In this document: one piece after another, positions 52,204-61,706 of the stretch
Numbering within the stretch: the stretch's first letter is position 1
How the letters are laid out: each line of letters begins with the position of its first letter
Assembly: GCF_000176135.1 (NCBI RefSeq)
Contig: NZ_ACZN01000020.1
Span: forward strand, 62,001-126,000
Length of the DNA stretch: 64,000 bases
Reading direction: 5' to 3'
Source: Vibrio coralliilyticus ATCC BAA-450
GTDB taxonomy: Bacteria > Pseudomonadota > Gammaproteobacteria > Enterobacterales > Vibrionaceae
The notes under the pieces: generated by a model
The model's database searches: none
Told to the model about the DNA's origin: nothing
The model's input: only the letters and a program-made list of their open reading frames with translations
Translations under genes and position numbers: made by a program

Positions 52204-52674
52204 ATGGATATCCGTAAAATCAAAAAGCTTATCGAGTTAGTTGAAGAATCTGGCATTGCTGAGCTAGAAATCTCTGAAGGTGAAGAGTCGGTACGAATCA
52301 GCCGTAACGGTTCAGCGGCACCAGCTCCAATTCAATACGCAGCAGCACCAGTTGCAGCGGCACCAGCAGCAGCTCCTGCGGCGGCACCGGCAGCAGCACC
52401 TGCTCCAGCGGCAGAAGCAGCAGCGCCAGCAGTACCAGCGGGTCATCAAGTTCTTTCTCCAATGGTCGGTACTTTCTACCGTGCTCCAAGCCCAGACGCG
52501 AAAGCATTCATCGAAGTAGGTCAATCAGTAACCGCTGGCGAAACTCTATGTATCGTTGAAGCAATGAAGATGATGAACCAAATCGAAGCAGACAAATCTG
52601 GTGTAGTTACTGCAATCCTAGTTGACGATGGTCAGCCAGTTGAATTCGACCAACCACTTGTTGTTATCGAATAA
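52204..52674 (+). CDS. accB: biotin carboxyl carrier protein of acetyl-CoA carboxylase
   Basis: 156 residues. N-terminal dimerisation part (DIRKIKKLIELVEESGIAEL), then an Ala/Pro-rich flexible linker at about 40-80 with repeated AAPA units, and the biotinyl domain with biotinylation site Lys122 in EAMKMMN. The linker DNA is GC-rich and repetitive, creating odd Gln-rich or Leu-rich shadow ORFs in other frames. Fifteen bases separate it from accC. Confidence 0.98.
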   Translation: MDIRKIKKLIELVEESGIAELEISEGEESVRISRNGSAAPAPIQYAAAPVAAAPAAAPAAAPAAAPAPAAEAAAPAVPAGHQVLSPMVGTFYRAPSPDAKAFIEVGQSVTAGETLCIVEAMKMMNQIEADKSGVVTAILVDDGQPVEFDQPLVVIE

Positions 52675-52689
52675 TAGAGGCTGTCTCTT

Positions 52690-54033
52690 ATGTTAGATAA
52701 ATTAGTCATCGCGAACCGAGGCGAAATTGCGCTTCGTATTCTTCGCGCATGTAAAGAATTAGGCATCAAAACCGTTGCCGTACACTCAACAGCAGACCGT
52801 GATTTGAAACACGTTCTTCTTGCTGACGAGGCAATTTGTATCGGTCCAGCTCGCGGTATCGATAGCTACTTGAACATCCCACGTATCATTTCTGCAGCAG
52901 AAGTAACGGGCGCGATCGCTATCCACCCAGGTTATGGCTTCCTGTCTGAGAATGCAGACTTTGCAGAGCAAGTTGAGCGTAGCGGCTTTATCTTTGTTGG
53001 CCCGAAAGCGGAAACGATCCGCATCATGGGTGACAAGGTTTCTGCTATCACTGCAATGAAGAAAGCGGGCGTTCCTTGTGTACCAGGTTCTGACGGCCCT
53101 CTAAACGATGATGAAGCGACGAATAAAGCGCACGCTAAACGCATCGGCTACCCAGTCATCATCAAAGCCTCTGGTGGCGGCGGTGGTCGTGGTATGCGCG
53201 TGGTTCGCTCTGAAGCTGAGCTAGTAGAAGCTATCGCGATGACGCGTGCAGAAGCAAAAGCAGCATTCAACAACGACATGGTTTACATGGAGAAATTCCT
53301 AGAAAACCCACGTCACGTTGAAGTACAGGTGATTGCTGATGGTCAAGGCGGTGCTATCCACCTAGGTGAACGTGACTGTTCTATGCAGCGTCGTCACCAG
53401 AAAGTGGTTGAAGAAGCGCCTGCTCCGGGTATCACAGCAGAAATGCGTAAGTACATTGGTGAACGTTGTACGCGTGCTTGTTTGGAAATCGGTTACCGTG
53501 GTGCAGGTACTTTCGAGTTCCTTTACGAAAACGGCGAATTCTACTTCATCGAAATGAACACACGTATTCAGGTAGAGCACCCAGTAACAGAAATGGTGAC
53601 GGGCGTTGACCTAATCAAAGAGCAGCTTCGTGTTGCAGCAGGCCAGCCTTTGTCATTCACTCAGGATGACATCAAGATCCGCGGCCATGCGATTGAGTGT
53701 CGTATCAACGCAGAAGACCCTGAGCGTTTCCTACCTTCACCAGGTAAGATTGAGCGCTTCCACGCACCAGGCGGTATGGGTGTTCGTTGGGAATCGCACA
53801 TCTACACGGGCTACACAGTGCCACCGCACTATGACTCAATGGTCGGTAAGCTGATCACATTCGGTGAAAACCGTGATGTTGCCATTGCTCGCATGAAGAA
53901 CGCACTCGGTGAGATGATCATCGAAGGCATTAAGACCAACGTTCCGCTGCAAGAAAGCATCATGAACGACGAAAACTTCCAACACGGTGGTGCGAACATC
54001 CACTACCTAGAGAAGAAACTCGGTCTGCAGTAA
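52690..54033 (+). CDS. accC: biotin carboxylase subunit of acetyl-CoA carboxylase
   Basis: ATP-dependent carboxylation of biotin on AccB, the first step of fatty acid synthesis. 447 residues. ATP-grasp hallmarks: KASGGGGGRGMRVVR, ERDCSMQRRHQKVVEEAP, FIEMNTRIQVEHPVTE. Co-transcribed with accB and closed by a terminator. Confidence 0.98.
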   Translation: MLDKLVIANRGEIALRILRACKELGIKTVAVHSTADRDLKHVLLADEAICIGPARGIDSYLNIPRIISAAEVTGAIAIHPGYGFLSENADFAEQVERSGFIFVGPKAETIRIMGDKVSAITAMKKAGVPCVPGSDGPLNDDEATNKAHAKRIGYPVIIKASGGGGGRGMRVVRSEAELVEAIAMTRAEAKAAFNNDMVYMEKFLENPRHVEVQVIADGQGGAIHLGERDCSMQRRHQKVVEEAPAPGITAEMRKYIGERCTRACLEIGYRGAGTFEFLYENGEFYFIEMNTRIQVEHPVTEMVTGVDLIKEQLRVAAGQPLSFTQDDIKIRGHAIECRINAEDPERFLPSPGKIERFHAPGGMGVRWESHIYTGYTVPPHYDSMVGKLITFGENRDVAIARMKNALGEMIIEGIKTNVPLQESIMNDENFQHGGANIHYLEKKLGLQ

Positions 54034-54053
54034 TTCGATTACTGACACGATAC

Positions 54054-54083
54054 AAATGCTCACTTCGGTGAGCATTTTTGTTT
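54054..54083 (+). terminator. accBC terminator
   Basis: AAATGCTCAC TTCG GTGAGCATTT with a T-run; the TTCG tetraloop makes it very stable. Confidence 0.93.
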
Positions 54084-54170
54084 TCAGCGCACTCTGGACT
54101 CAAATAACCCCCCGAGTTCTGCTACACTCTGCGCAAATTTAAATCTAACTATCTAGACGAGCACATACCC

Positions 54171-55058
54171 ATGCCTTGGATTCAAATCAAACTCAATGCG
54201 ACCAACGACAACGCTGAGCAAATCGGCGACATGCTAATGGAAGAAACAGGAGCACTGTCTGTAACCTTCTTAGACGCGCAGGATACGCCAGTATTTGAAC
54301 CTTTGCCGGGAGAAACTCGTCTGTGGGGTGATACGGATATTCTCGCTCTGTACGACGCAGAAGCGGATACTAAGTTTATTATTGACCAGACCAAGAACAG
54401 CAACTTGCTACCAGAAGGCTTTGCTTACAAAGTGGAGCAGTTGGAAGACAAAGACTGGGAACGAGAGTGGATGGACAATTTCCACCCGATGAAGTTTGGT
54501 GAGCGTTTATGGATCTGCCCAAGCTGGCGAGACGTCCCAGAGCCGGATGCGGTCAACGTGATGTTAGACCCTGGCCTCGCTTTTGGTACTGGTACTCACC
54601 CAACTACTGCTCTGTGTCTGGAGTGGCTGGAAGGGCTAGACCTGTCGAGTAAAACCGTGATCGATTTTGGTTGTGGATCTGGCATCTTAGCGATCGCTGC
54701 GATCAAACTCGGTGCCGAAAAGGTCATCGGGATCGATATTGATCCTCAGGCTCTCATCGCTTCAAAAGACAACGCCGAGCGCAATGGCGTTGCCGATAAG
54801 CTCGAAGTTTTCCTACCTCAAGATCAGCCAGAGGGCCTGATTGCTGACGTCGTCGTCGCGAACATCCTTGCCGGCCCACTTCGTGAGTTGTCGCCGATTA
54901 TCAAGTCTCTAGTCAAACCGAACGGTAAACTGGCGATGTCTGGCGTGCTGGATACACAAGCAGAAGATGTGGCTAACTATTACCGTGATGAACTTCACAT
55001 TGATCCTATCAAGGAGCAAAGTGAATGGTGTCGCATCTCTGGTCGAAAGCAAGGCTAG
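54171..55058 (+). CDS. prmA: ribosomal protein L11 methyltransferase
   Basis: Trimethylates L11 on several amino groups with SAM. 295 residues: an N-terminal L11-recognition domain (MPWIQIKLNATNDNAEQ) and a C-terminal Rossmann methyltransferase with LAFGTGTHPTTALCLEWL, DFGCGSGILAIAAIKLGA, GIDIDPQAL and NILAGPL. Upstream of dusB, as is common. Confidence 0.97.
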   Translation: MPWIQIKLNATNDNAEQIGDMLMEETGALSVTFLDAQDTPVFEPLPGETRLWGDTDILALYDAEADTKFIIDQTKNSNLLPEGFAYKVEQLEDKDWEREWMDNFHPMKFGERLWICPSWRDVPEPDAVNVMLDPGLAFGTGTHPTTALCLEWLEGLDLSSKTVIDFGCGSGILAIAAIKLGAEKVIGIDIDPQALIASKDNAERNGVADKLEVFLPQDQPEGLIADVVVANILAGPLRELSPIIKSLVKPNGKLAMSGVLDTQAEDVANYYRDELHIDPIKEQSEWCRISGRKQG

Positions 55059-55156
55059 ATAAGACTTTCAGGGCTAATTGTTTGAAATTCATACAAATTA
55101 CAAAAACAATTTGTAAATGCTCAAATATTAGTCTTTTCACAGCGGAAAAAAATGCG

Positions 55157-55170
55157 TAAAATGCGCGCCC
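55157..55170 (+). promoter_or_regulatory. dusB-fis promoter -10 and GC-rich discriminator
   Basis: TAAAAT (55157-55162) is followed at once by GCGCGCCC. A GC-rich discriminator is the mark of stringently controlled, growth-rate-regulated promoters such as E. coli dusB-fis. Confidence 0.55.
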
Positions 55171-55197
55171 TTGCTGGTACTAAGCTGTGAAGACGTT

Positions 55198-56160
55198 TTG
55201 AAAATCGGAAATCATCAACTTAAGAATAATCTCATCGTCGCCCCGATGGCGGGAGTGACCGATAGACCGTTTCGAGAGTTATGCCTCCGCTATGGTGCTG
55301 GGATGGCCGTCAGTGAAATGATGTCCTCAAACCCAAAGCTATGGAAAACGTCAAAGTCCAAGCAGCGCATGGTGCATGAAGGTGAATCGGGCATTCGCTC
55401 TGTACAGATTGCGGGTGCGGATCCACAACTGATGGCCGATGCTGCTCAGTTTAGCGTTGAAAACGGTGCGCAAATCATCGATATCAACATGGGCTGCCCA
55501 GCAAAAAAAGTGAATAAGAAGCTTGCCGGTTCTGCACTGCTTCGCTTCCCAGATATCATCGAAGATATCCTGAAAGCGGTAGTCAATGCAGTCGATGTCC
55601 CAGTGACACTCAAAACCCGAACAGGCTGGGACCCAGATAATAAAAACTGTGTCCAAATCGCTAAATTAGCCGAAGACTGCGGCATACAAGCGCTTGCTCT
55701 GCATGGCAGAACAAAAGCCTGTATGTACAAAGGTGAGGCCGAATATGACAGCATCAGAGCGGTCAAGCAGGCAATTTCGATACCGGTTATCGCAAACGGT
55801 GATATCGATAGCCCAGAGAAAGCCAAGCGCGTACTGGAGTACACCGGTGCAGACGCTCTGATGATTGGACGTCCCGCCCAAGGTCGTCCGTGGATTTTCC
55901 AGGAAATCCAACACTTTTTGGAAAACGGCACCACGATGCCTGACCTTCCGTCCGCGGAAGTGAAAGACATTCTGCTGGGTCATGTGAATGCGCTCCACGA
56001 TTTTTATGGAGAGTACTTAGGACCACGAATCGCGCGTAAGCACGTAGGTTGGTACCTAAAAGAGCATGAGCAAGCAAGTGAGTTTCGCCGTGCCTTCAAC
56101 GCGATTGAGGCAGCAGAGCTGCAACTTGAAGCGTTAGAAGAGTATTTTGATAAAGCCTAA
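55198..56160 (+). CDS. dusB: tRNA-dihydrouridine synthase B
   Basis: FMN enzyme that reduces uridine 17 in tRNA. 320 residues from a TTG start (product KIGNHQLKNNLIVAPM after the first residue), because the promoter -10 and discriminator lie at 55157-55170 and the upstream in-frame extension would overlap the expected transcription start. APMAGVTDRPFRELC, catalytic Cys in NMGCPAKKVNKKLAG, and LALHGRTKACMYKG are intact. Leads the dusB-fis operon. Confidence 0.94.
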   Translation: MKIGNHQLKNNLIVAPMAGVTDRPFRELCLRYGAGMAVSEMMSSNPKLWKTSKSKQRMVHEGESGIRSVQIAGADPQLMADAAQFSVENGAQIIDINMGCPAKKVNKKLAGSALLRFPDIIEDILKAVVNAVDVPVTLKTRTGWDPDNKNCVQIAKLAEDCGIQALALHGRTKACMYKGEAEYDSIRAVKQAISIPVIANGDIDSPEKAKRVLEYTGADALMIGRPAQGRPWIFQEIQHFLENGTTMPDLPSAEVKDILLGHVNALHDFYGEYLGPRIARKHVGWYLKEHEQASEFRRAFNAIEAAELQLEALEEYFDKA

Positions 56161-56232
56161 CTATTTGAAGCGAACGCTTCAGATACGATGGCTAAACGTT
56201 GCATCATAATTAAGAGAAGAGCTAGACCGAAT

Positions 56233-56529
56233 ATGTTCGAACAAAATCTGACTTCAGAAGCATTAACAGTAACTACAGTAACGTCACAGGACCAGATTAC
56301 TCAGAAACCATTACGTGACTCTGTTAAAGCGTCTCTTAAAAACTACTTGGCTCAACTAAACGGCCAAGAAGTCACAGAACTATACGAATTAGTTCTAGCT
56401 GAAGTTGAACAGCCACTACTAGATACCATCATGCAGTACACTCGCGGTAACCAAACTCGCGCAGCAACTATGATGGGTATCAACCGCGGTACTCTTCGCA
56501 AGAAACTTAAAAAATACGGCATGAACTAA
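56233..56529 (+). CDS. fis: nucleoid protein and growth-phase regulator Fis
   Basis: 98 residues from MFEQNLTSEAL; the 56188 extension is rejected because Fis is invariant in length. N-terminal beta-hairpin region, then helices ending in the HTH RGNQTRAATMMGINRGTLRK and KLKKYGMN. The standard partner of dusB, made in large amounts on growth upshift. Terminator follows. Confidence 0.98.
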   Translation: MFEQNLTSEALTVTTVTSQDQITQKPLRDSVKASLKNYLAQLNGQEVTELYELVLAEVEQPLLDTIMQYTRGNQTRAATMMGINRGTLRKKLKKYGMN

Positions 56530-56555
56530 TACGTTCTGACGAATTTTGTTTTGAG

Positions 56556-56587
56556 AAAGCCGATTCCAAATGGATTCGGCTTTTTCC
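56556..56587 (+). terminator. dusB-fis terminator
   Basis: AAAGCCGATTCC AAAT GGATTCGGCTTT stem (one wobble) with a T-run. Confidence 0.92.
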
Positions 56588-56812
56588 GTTTCTAGTCGCC
56601 ATTACTTTATAAAATTCAATTAATTTGCACACTCACTGCTCAGCATGTTTTACTTTTGAGACTCCCAAAGAGCAGAGAAACCAAACGCATATTAAGTCTC
56701 ACTTTCGTGCCATCTAACTGAGCAAATAGTAAGCAAACTGTGATCTATCACGATTGCCATCACTACCTGTCTAGATATAATGCGGTGTTCATCTGTTGTT
56801 GGATAAAACTAT

Positions 56813-57799
56813 ATGCTTGATAAGCAAAGGGAAGCATGGCTAAGCCTGATTCTGAATGAACTTCCTGACCGACTTTTCGTTTTAGAGCAGTCGGGGCGCT
56901 TTGTCGAGGGCTTTGGGGGAACGTTCCACTCCGTTCGTCTAGAAAAAAATGGTTACGCCAACAAAACGCTTCACGACATCCTTCCACAGGATAAAGCCGA
57001 CCAGTTACTCAGTTACATACAAGATGTTAGTGAGTCAGCCAAACCTCTGGTTGTACAGTACAGTGTCAACCCTATCGAATGCTTGCAACTGTCTATTGAT
57101 GAGCTGGAAACACTAGATGGCCCTGAAGACATGTGGTTCGAAGCTACCATTAAGCCACTGTGCTTAGTAGATGGCACCCAGTATGTCCTGTGGCAAGAAC
57201 GTGACATCACGAGCAACTATCGCCGTCAGGAAGAGCTGAAGCGCCTGTCTGAAACCGATGAGCTAACCGGCATCTTCAACCGCCGCGCCTTCCTTGAAGC
57301 TCTTGAGCAGGAATTACAAAGCTACAATGAGACTCAGCGTAATTTGTCTTGCTTGATGATCGATATCGATCACTTTAAAGAAATCAACGATCAAGTCGGT
57401 CACCTTTCGGGTGATGAAGTCATCACTCAGGTTGCCAGAATTTGTCAGAAACAGATCCGTGGCAGTGACTACATTGGTCGACTGGGCGGCGAAGAGTTTG
57501 GCATTGTACTCTCAAACACAAATGCCATTCAGGCTTACGATATTGCCGAACGCATACGACAATCAATTGAAAGTTCCCCCTGCAGTGTCGACGACCATAT
57601 CATTCATCCAACCGTCAGTATTGGTATCGCAGAAGTTACCTCAGGCATCTCTCATGTGAAAGAACTCTTGGTTCAGGCAGATAAAGCGATGTATTACTCT
57701 AAACAGACGGGTCGCAATCAAGTCACGCTCTACCACGATAACTTGCCGGATATGAAGGTTCAGTCCGCGATTCAAGCCAAAATTCGACAAGCGAGTTAA
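56813..57799 (+). CDS. diguanylate cyclase with PAS-like sensor
   Basis: 328 residues. N-terminal PAS-like domain at about 10-135 (RLFVLEQSGRFVEGFGG, YVLWQERDITSNYRRQEEL), a short coiled-coil linker, then a GGDEF domain at about 150-320. It has the active form of the motif, GGEEF, and an inhibitory I-site RGSD five residues before it, so it should make c-di-GMP and be product-inhibited. No membrane segment: cytosolic. A TATAAT at 56776-56781 is a likely -10. Its end overlaps zntR by 4 bp tail to tail. Confidence 0.92.
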   Translation: MLDKQREAWLSLILNELPDRLFVLEQSGRFVEGFGGTFHSVRLEKNGYANKTLHDILPQDKADQLLSYIQDVSESAKPLVVQYSVNPIECLQLSIDELETLDGPEDMWFEATIKPLCLVDGTQYVLWQERDITSNYRRQEELKRLSETDELTGIFNRRAFLEALEQELQSYNETQRNLSCLMIDIDHFKEINDQVGHLSGDEVITQVARICQKQIRGSDYIGRLGGEEFGIVLSNTNAIQAYDIAERIRQSIESSPCSVDDHIIHPTVSIGIAEVTSGISHVKELLVQADKAMYYSKQTGRNQVTLYHDNLPDMKVQSAIQAKIRQAS

Positions 57800-58230
57800 G
57801 GCTCATCACAGCAAGTCGCTGGGCTCTCTTCACTGCCCAGCGCCCCTAAAATCGAACAATGACTGGCATCGTCATCAATATGACCACAACACGCATCGTT
57901 GATTTTCTTCAATGCATGGCGAATACGGGTCAACTCCGCAATCTTTTCATCAATCACTTCGAGTTTTGCCGAGGTGATGGCTTTTACTTCTGCACAACTG
58001 TGCTCGGTGGCTTCCAGCTTTATCTCTAACAGTTCGCGAATTTCTTCCAGGCTTAGCCCTAGGTCTTTAGCTTTTAAGATAAAACCGACCTGTTTTTGAT
58101 TTTCTTCGTTATAAATACGATAACCCGATTCACTGCGCCCCATGGGGCGGATCAGTTCATTTTTCTCATAGAAGCGCAAAGTATCGGTGGTCACACCACA
58201 ACGCTTTGCCAGTTCTCCAATCTGGAACAT
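57796..58230 (-). CDS. zntR: Zn(II)-responsive MerR-family regulator
   Basis: 144 residues. MerR HTH at about 1-70 (FQIGELAKRCGVTTDTLRFY), a dimerisation helix, and a metal-binding tail with Cys79-like HSCAEV, DACCGHIDDDASHCSIL and a closing CC. The CC-x-H...HC arrangement suits ZntR more than CueR or MerR. It would activate a zinc exporter elsewhere. The 3' end overlaps the diguanylate cyclase gene by 4 bp. Confidence 0.88.
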   Translation of the reverse strand: MFQIGELAKRCGVTTDTLRFYEKNELIRPMGRSESGYRIYNEENQKQVGFILKAKDLGLSLEEIRELLEIKLEATEHSCAEVKAITSAKLEVIDEKIAELTRIRHALKKINDACCGHIDDDASHCSILGALGSEESPATCCDEP

Positions 58231-58299
58231 AACTTTCCTTATTAACTATCTCGTTACTTTTTAAGTTAAAAAGCATGGTTTTCATAATTATTTTTGAGA

Positions 58300-58315
58300 T
58301 GCCAAACGATTGCGC
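58300..58315. promoter_or_regulatory. PurR-like operator upstream of purH
   Basis: TGCCAAACGATTGCGC keeps the core CAAACG-x-TTGCG of the PurR operator (11 of 16 consensus positions). It lies just upstream of a probable -10 TAGAAT at 58339-58344. purHD is a classical PurR target. Confidence 0.5.
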
Positions 58316-58503
58316 GAGCTTTTTTGTAATAAATTAGTTAGAATGTGCGCCATCAAGTTTAGAGTCTAATATCTGTCCGGTCTCGACTGGCAAAAAGGTC
58401 TTTACCAAAACTGGCCAATATTTTATCCCTACGAGATAAAAACAAGTTCATTTTTGGCAAATATCTTTAGTTTTAACTCCATGACTTTGAGGAAGATGGA
58501 AGC

Positions 58504-60096
58504 ATGAACAACGCTCGTCCAATTCGCCGCGCCCTAATCAGCGTATCAGACAAAACAGGTATTGTTGAGTTTGCCCAAGCTCTCGCTGAACGCGGTGTCG
58601 ATATCCTATCCACAGGTGGTACTGCCCGCTTACTAGCTGAGCAAGGCATTGCTGTCACAGAAGTATCCGATTATACGGGTTTCCCGGAAATGATGGACGG
58701 ACGCGTTAAAACGCTTCACCCAAAGGTTCATGGTGGTGTTTTAGGCCGTCGCGGTCAAGACGATGACGTGATGGAAAAACACGGCATCAATCCTATCGAT
58801 ATGGTTGTCGTTAACCTATATCCATTTGCTGAAACTGTGGCTAAAGAAGGCTGTACGCTTGCTGACGCGGTTGAGAACATCGATATCGGTGGTCCAACAA
58901 TGGTTCGCTCTGCTGCGAAAAACCACAAAGACGTGACTATCGTAGTAAATGCACACGACTACGACCGCGTCATCGCAGAAATGGACGCAAACGAAACGTC
59001 TCTTACGCTAGAAACACGCTTCGATCTCGCTATCGCGGCATTCGAGCACACAGCGTCTTATGACGGTATGATCGCAAACTACTTCGGCACTATGGTTCCT
59101 AGCTACGGCGAGAACAAAGAAGGTGACGAAGAGAGCAAATTCCCTCGCACATTCAACCAACAGTTCGAGAAGAAGCAAGACATGCGCTACGGTGAGAACA
59201 GCCACCAAGCAGCGGCTTTCTACGTTGAAGCAAACCCTGAAGAAGCTTCGGTTTCCACTGCTCGCCAGATCCAAGGCAAAGCCCTTTCTTACAACAACAT
59301 CGCAGACACGGACGCGGCGCTTGAGTGTGTGAAAGAGTTCGCTGAACCAGCGTGTGTGATCGTAAAACACGCGAACCCATGTGGTGTTGCACTTGGCGAA
59401 GACATCCTTGAAGCATATAACCGTGCTTACCAGACTGACCCGACATCGGCATTTGGCGGCATCATCGCGTTCAACCGCGAACTTGATGCAGCAACAGCAT
59501 CTGCGATTGTTGAGCGCCAATTCGTTGAGGTTATCATCGCACCATCTGTTTCTGCTGAAGCAATCGAGGTTGTTGCAGCGAAGAAGAACGTTCGCCTACT
59601 TGAATGTGGCGAATGGACAACTAAAACAACTGGCTTCGACGTAAAACGCGTTAACGGTGGCCTGCTGGTTCAAGACCGCGACCAAGGCATGGTAAGCCTA
59701 GATGACCTTAAAGTGGTCTCTAAGCGTCAGCCAACAGAAGAAGAACTGAAAGATGCCCTATTCTGCTGGAAAGTAGCAAAGTACGTGAAATCTAACGCGA
59801 TCGTTTACTCGAAAGGTGACATGACGATTGGTGTAGGCGCCGGCCAAATGAGCCGCGTTTACTCAGCGAAAATCGCAGGCATCAAAGCGGCAGACGAAGG
59901 TCTGCAGGTTGAAGGTTGTGTGATGGCATCAGATGCATTCTTCCCATTCCGTGACGGTATCGATGCGGCGGCAGAAGCGGGCATCAAGTGTGTAATTCAA
60001 CCGGGCGGTTCTATGCGTGATGACGAAGTTATCGCTGCAGCGGACGAACACGGCATGGCGATGATCTTTACCGGTATGCGTCACTTCCGCCACTAA
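58504..60096 (+). CDS. purH: bifunctional AICAR formyltransferase / IMP cyclohydrolase
   Basis: Catalyses the last two steps to IMP. 530 residues: N-terminal cyclohydrolase part (ALISVSDKTGIVEFAQALAE, TLHPKVHGGVLGRR) and C-terminal AICAR transformylase (MRYGENSHQAAAFY, VKHANPCGVA, SDAFFPFRDGID, QPGGSMRDDE). GAGGAAGATGGAA precedes the ATG. Followed by purD after 274 bp. Confidence 0.97.
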   Translation: MNNARPIRRALISVSDKTGIVEFAQALAERGVDILSTGGTARLLAEQGIAVTEVSDYTGFPEMMDGRVKTLHPKVHGGVLGRRGQDDDVMEKHGINPIDMVVVNLYPFAETVAKEGCTLADAVENIDIGGPTMVRSAAKNHKDVTIVVNAHDYDRVIAEMDANETSLTLETRFDLAIAAFEHTASYDGMIANYFGTMVPSYGENKEGDEESKFPRTFNQQFEKKQDMRYGENSHQAAAFYVEANPEEASVSTARQIQGKALSYNNIADTDAALECVKEFAEPACVIVKHANPCGVALGEDILEAYNRAYQTDPTSAFGGIIAFNRELDAATASAIVERQFVEVIIAPSVSAEAIEVVAAKKNVRLLECGEWTTKTTGFDVKRVNGGLLVQDRDQGMVSLDDLKVVSKRQPTEEELKDALFCWKVAKYVKSNAIVYSKGDMTIGVGAGQMSRVYSAKIAGIKAADEGLQVEGCVMASDAFFPFRDGIDAAAEAGIKCVIQPGGSMRDDEVIAAADEHGMAMIFTGMRHFRH

Positions 60097-60123
60097 TTTC
60101 CTCTTCGTATTTGGCACTGTGGC

Positions 60124-60200
60124 GTCGTTAGCGGCTTTCGCCCACCCCAGCTGGCTATGCTCCCGGGGATGGGCTCAATTGCTACCTAGCCACATCACCA
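60124..60200. repeat. structured GC-rich intergenic element between purH and purD
   Basis: Unlike its AT-rich surroundings, this stretch contains GCCCACCCC (60140-60148) and GGGGATGGGC (60165-60174), which pair around CTGGCTATGCTCCC. It looks like a dispersed palindromic unit of the kind found between Vibrio genes, but I cannot test for other copies beyond this window. Confidence 0.4.
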
Positions 60201-60370
60201 ATTACTTTGAGCAAGACTTATAATTTTGTTTTTTAAATATTCCGATATTTGAAATACGTAGAGCAAGTCAGTGACTTTAGTTCAAGGAAAACACGCGGAG
60301 CTTATGACCATAAGTGAGCATGTTTGACACAGAAATAAAGGCTCTGAAGCAGCTATAAGGATTTTAAAAC

Positions 60371-61660
60371 ATGAATGTATTGATTATTGGTGCCGGCGGT
60401 CGTGAGCACGCTTTAGGTTGGAAAGCAGCACAAAACCCAAACGTTGAGACAGTATTCGTTGCACCTGGTAACGCAGGTACCGCGCTTGAGCCAAAGCTAG
60501 AAAACGTAAACATTGGTGTTGAAGCAATCTCTGAGCTGGTTGCATTCGCTCAAGAGAAGAAGATCGAGCTGACGATTGTTGGCCCAGAAGCGCCACTCGT
60601 TATTGGTGTAGTTGATGCTTTCCGTGAAGCGGGATTACCTATATTTGGTCCTACTCAAGCCGCTGCGCAGCTAGAAGGCTCTAAAGCGTTCACCAAAGAT
60701 TTCCTTGCACGCCATAATATTCCAACTGCGGCTTACGCTAACTTCACTGAGATTGAACCAGCTCTTGCTTACGTTCGTGAACAAGGTGCTCCTATTGTTG
60801 TAAAAGCAGACGGTCTTGCTGCAGGTAAAGGTGTTATCGTTGCGATGACGCTAGAAGAAGCAGAAGACGCAATCAAAGACATGCTCGCAGGTAACGCGTT
60901 TGGTGAAGCCGGCAGCCGTGTGGTGATCGAAGAATTCCTAGACGGTGAGGAAGCCAGTTTCATCGTGATGGTTGACGGCCAGAGCGTTCTGCCAATGGCC
61001 ACCAGCCAAGACCACAAACGTGTTGGCGACAAAGACACTGGCCCTAACACCGGCGGTATGGGCGCTTACTCCCCTGCACCAGTGGTAACGCCAGAAATTC
61101 ACGAGCGTATTCTTGAAGAAGTTATCTACCCAACCGTGCGCGGCATGGATGCGGAAGGTCACCCATACACTGGTTTCCTTTACGCTGGTCTTATGATCGA
61201 CAAAGACGGCACGTCAAAAGTTATCGAATACAACTGCCGCTTTGGCGATCCAGAAACCCAGCCTATTATGATGCGTATGGAATCTGACCTTGTTGAGCTT
61301 TGCCTGATGGCTATCGACGAGAAACTTGATGAAGCCGAGTCTAAATGGGATCCACGTGCGTCTATCGGTGTGGTTCTAGCAGCTGGCGGCTACCCTGCTG
61401 ACTACGCGAAAGGTGATGTAATTTCACTTCCTACAGGCGATGTTGAAGGCCAAAAAATCTTCCACGCAGGTACAGCGAATAACGAAGCAGGCGAAGTTGT
61501 GACGAATGGCGGTCGTGTTCTATGTGCAACGGCACTGGGAAATAGCGTCTCAGACGCTCAGCAGCAAGCGTATGCGCTGGCTAAGCAAGTTAGCTGGAAT
61601 GGTATGTTCCACCGCAATGACATTGGTTACAGAGCGATAGAGCGCGAACAAAGCAAATAA
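60371..61660 (+). CDS. purD: phosphoribosylamine-glycine ligase (GAR synthetase)
   Basis: Second step of purine synthesis. 429 residues of the ATP-grasp type: MNVLIIGAGGREHALGWK, VGPEAPLVIGVVDAFREAG, VKADGLAAGKGVIVA, GPNTGGMGAYSPAP, EYNCRFGDPETQP. AAGGATTTTAAAAC precedes the ATG. Convergent with the DUF1481 gene across a shared terminator. Confidence 0.97.
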   Translation: MNVLIIGAGGREHALGWKAAQNPNVETVFVAPGNAGTALEPKLENVNIGVEAISELVAFAQEKKIELTIVGPEAPLVIGVVDAFREAGLPIFGPTQAAAQLEGSKAFTKDFLARHNIPTAAYANFTEIEPALAYVREQGAPIVVKADGLAAGKGVIVAMTLEEAEDAIKDMLAGNAFGEAGSRVVIEEFLDGEEASFIVMVDGQSVLPMATSQDHKRVGDKDTGPNTGGMGAYSPAPVVTPEIHERILEEVIYPTVRGMDAEGHPYTGFLYAGLMIDKDGTSKVIEYNCRFGDPETQPIMMRMESDLVELCLMAIDEKLDEAESKWDPRASIGVVLAAGGYPADYAKGDVISLPTGDVEGQKIFHAGTANNEAGEVVTNGGRVLCATALGNSVSDAQQQAYALAKQVSWNGMFHRNDIGYRAIEREQSK

Positions 61661-61674
61661 TCGCTCTGTATCCC

Positions 61675-61705
61675 AAAAAGGCGCCTCTTTAGGCGCCTTT
61701 TATAT
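61675..61705. terminator. purD / DUF1481 bidirectional terminator
   Basis: AAAGGCGCC TCTTTA GGCGCCTTT flanked by A-rich and T-rich tails between convergent genes. Confidence 0.92.
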
Positions 61706-61706
61706 T

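Noticed and set aside
52280..52524. Gln-rich, Leu-rich and Cys/Trp-rich ORFs overlapping accB
   Set aside because: They are other-frame readings of the Ala/Pro-rich linker DNA of accB, whose repetitive GC-rich codons give biased peptides in every frame.
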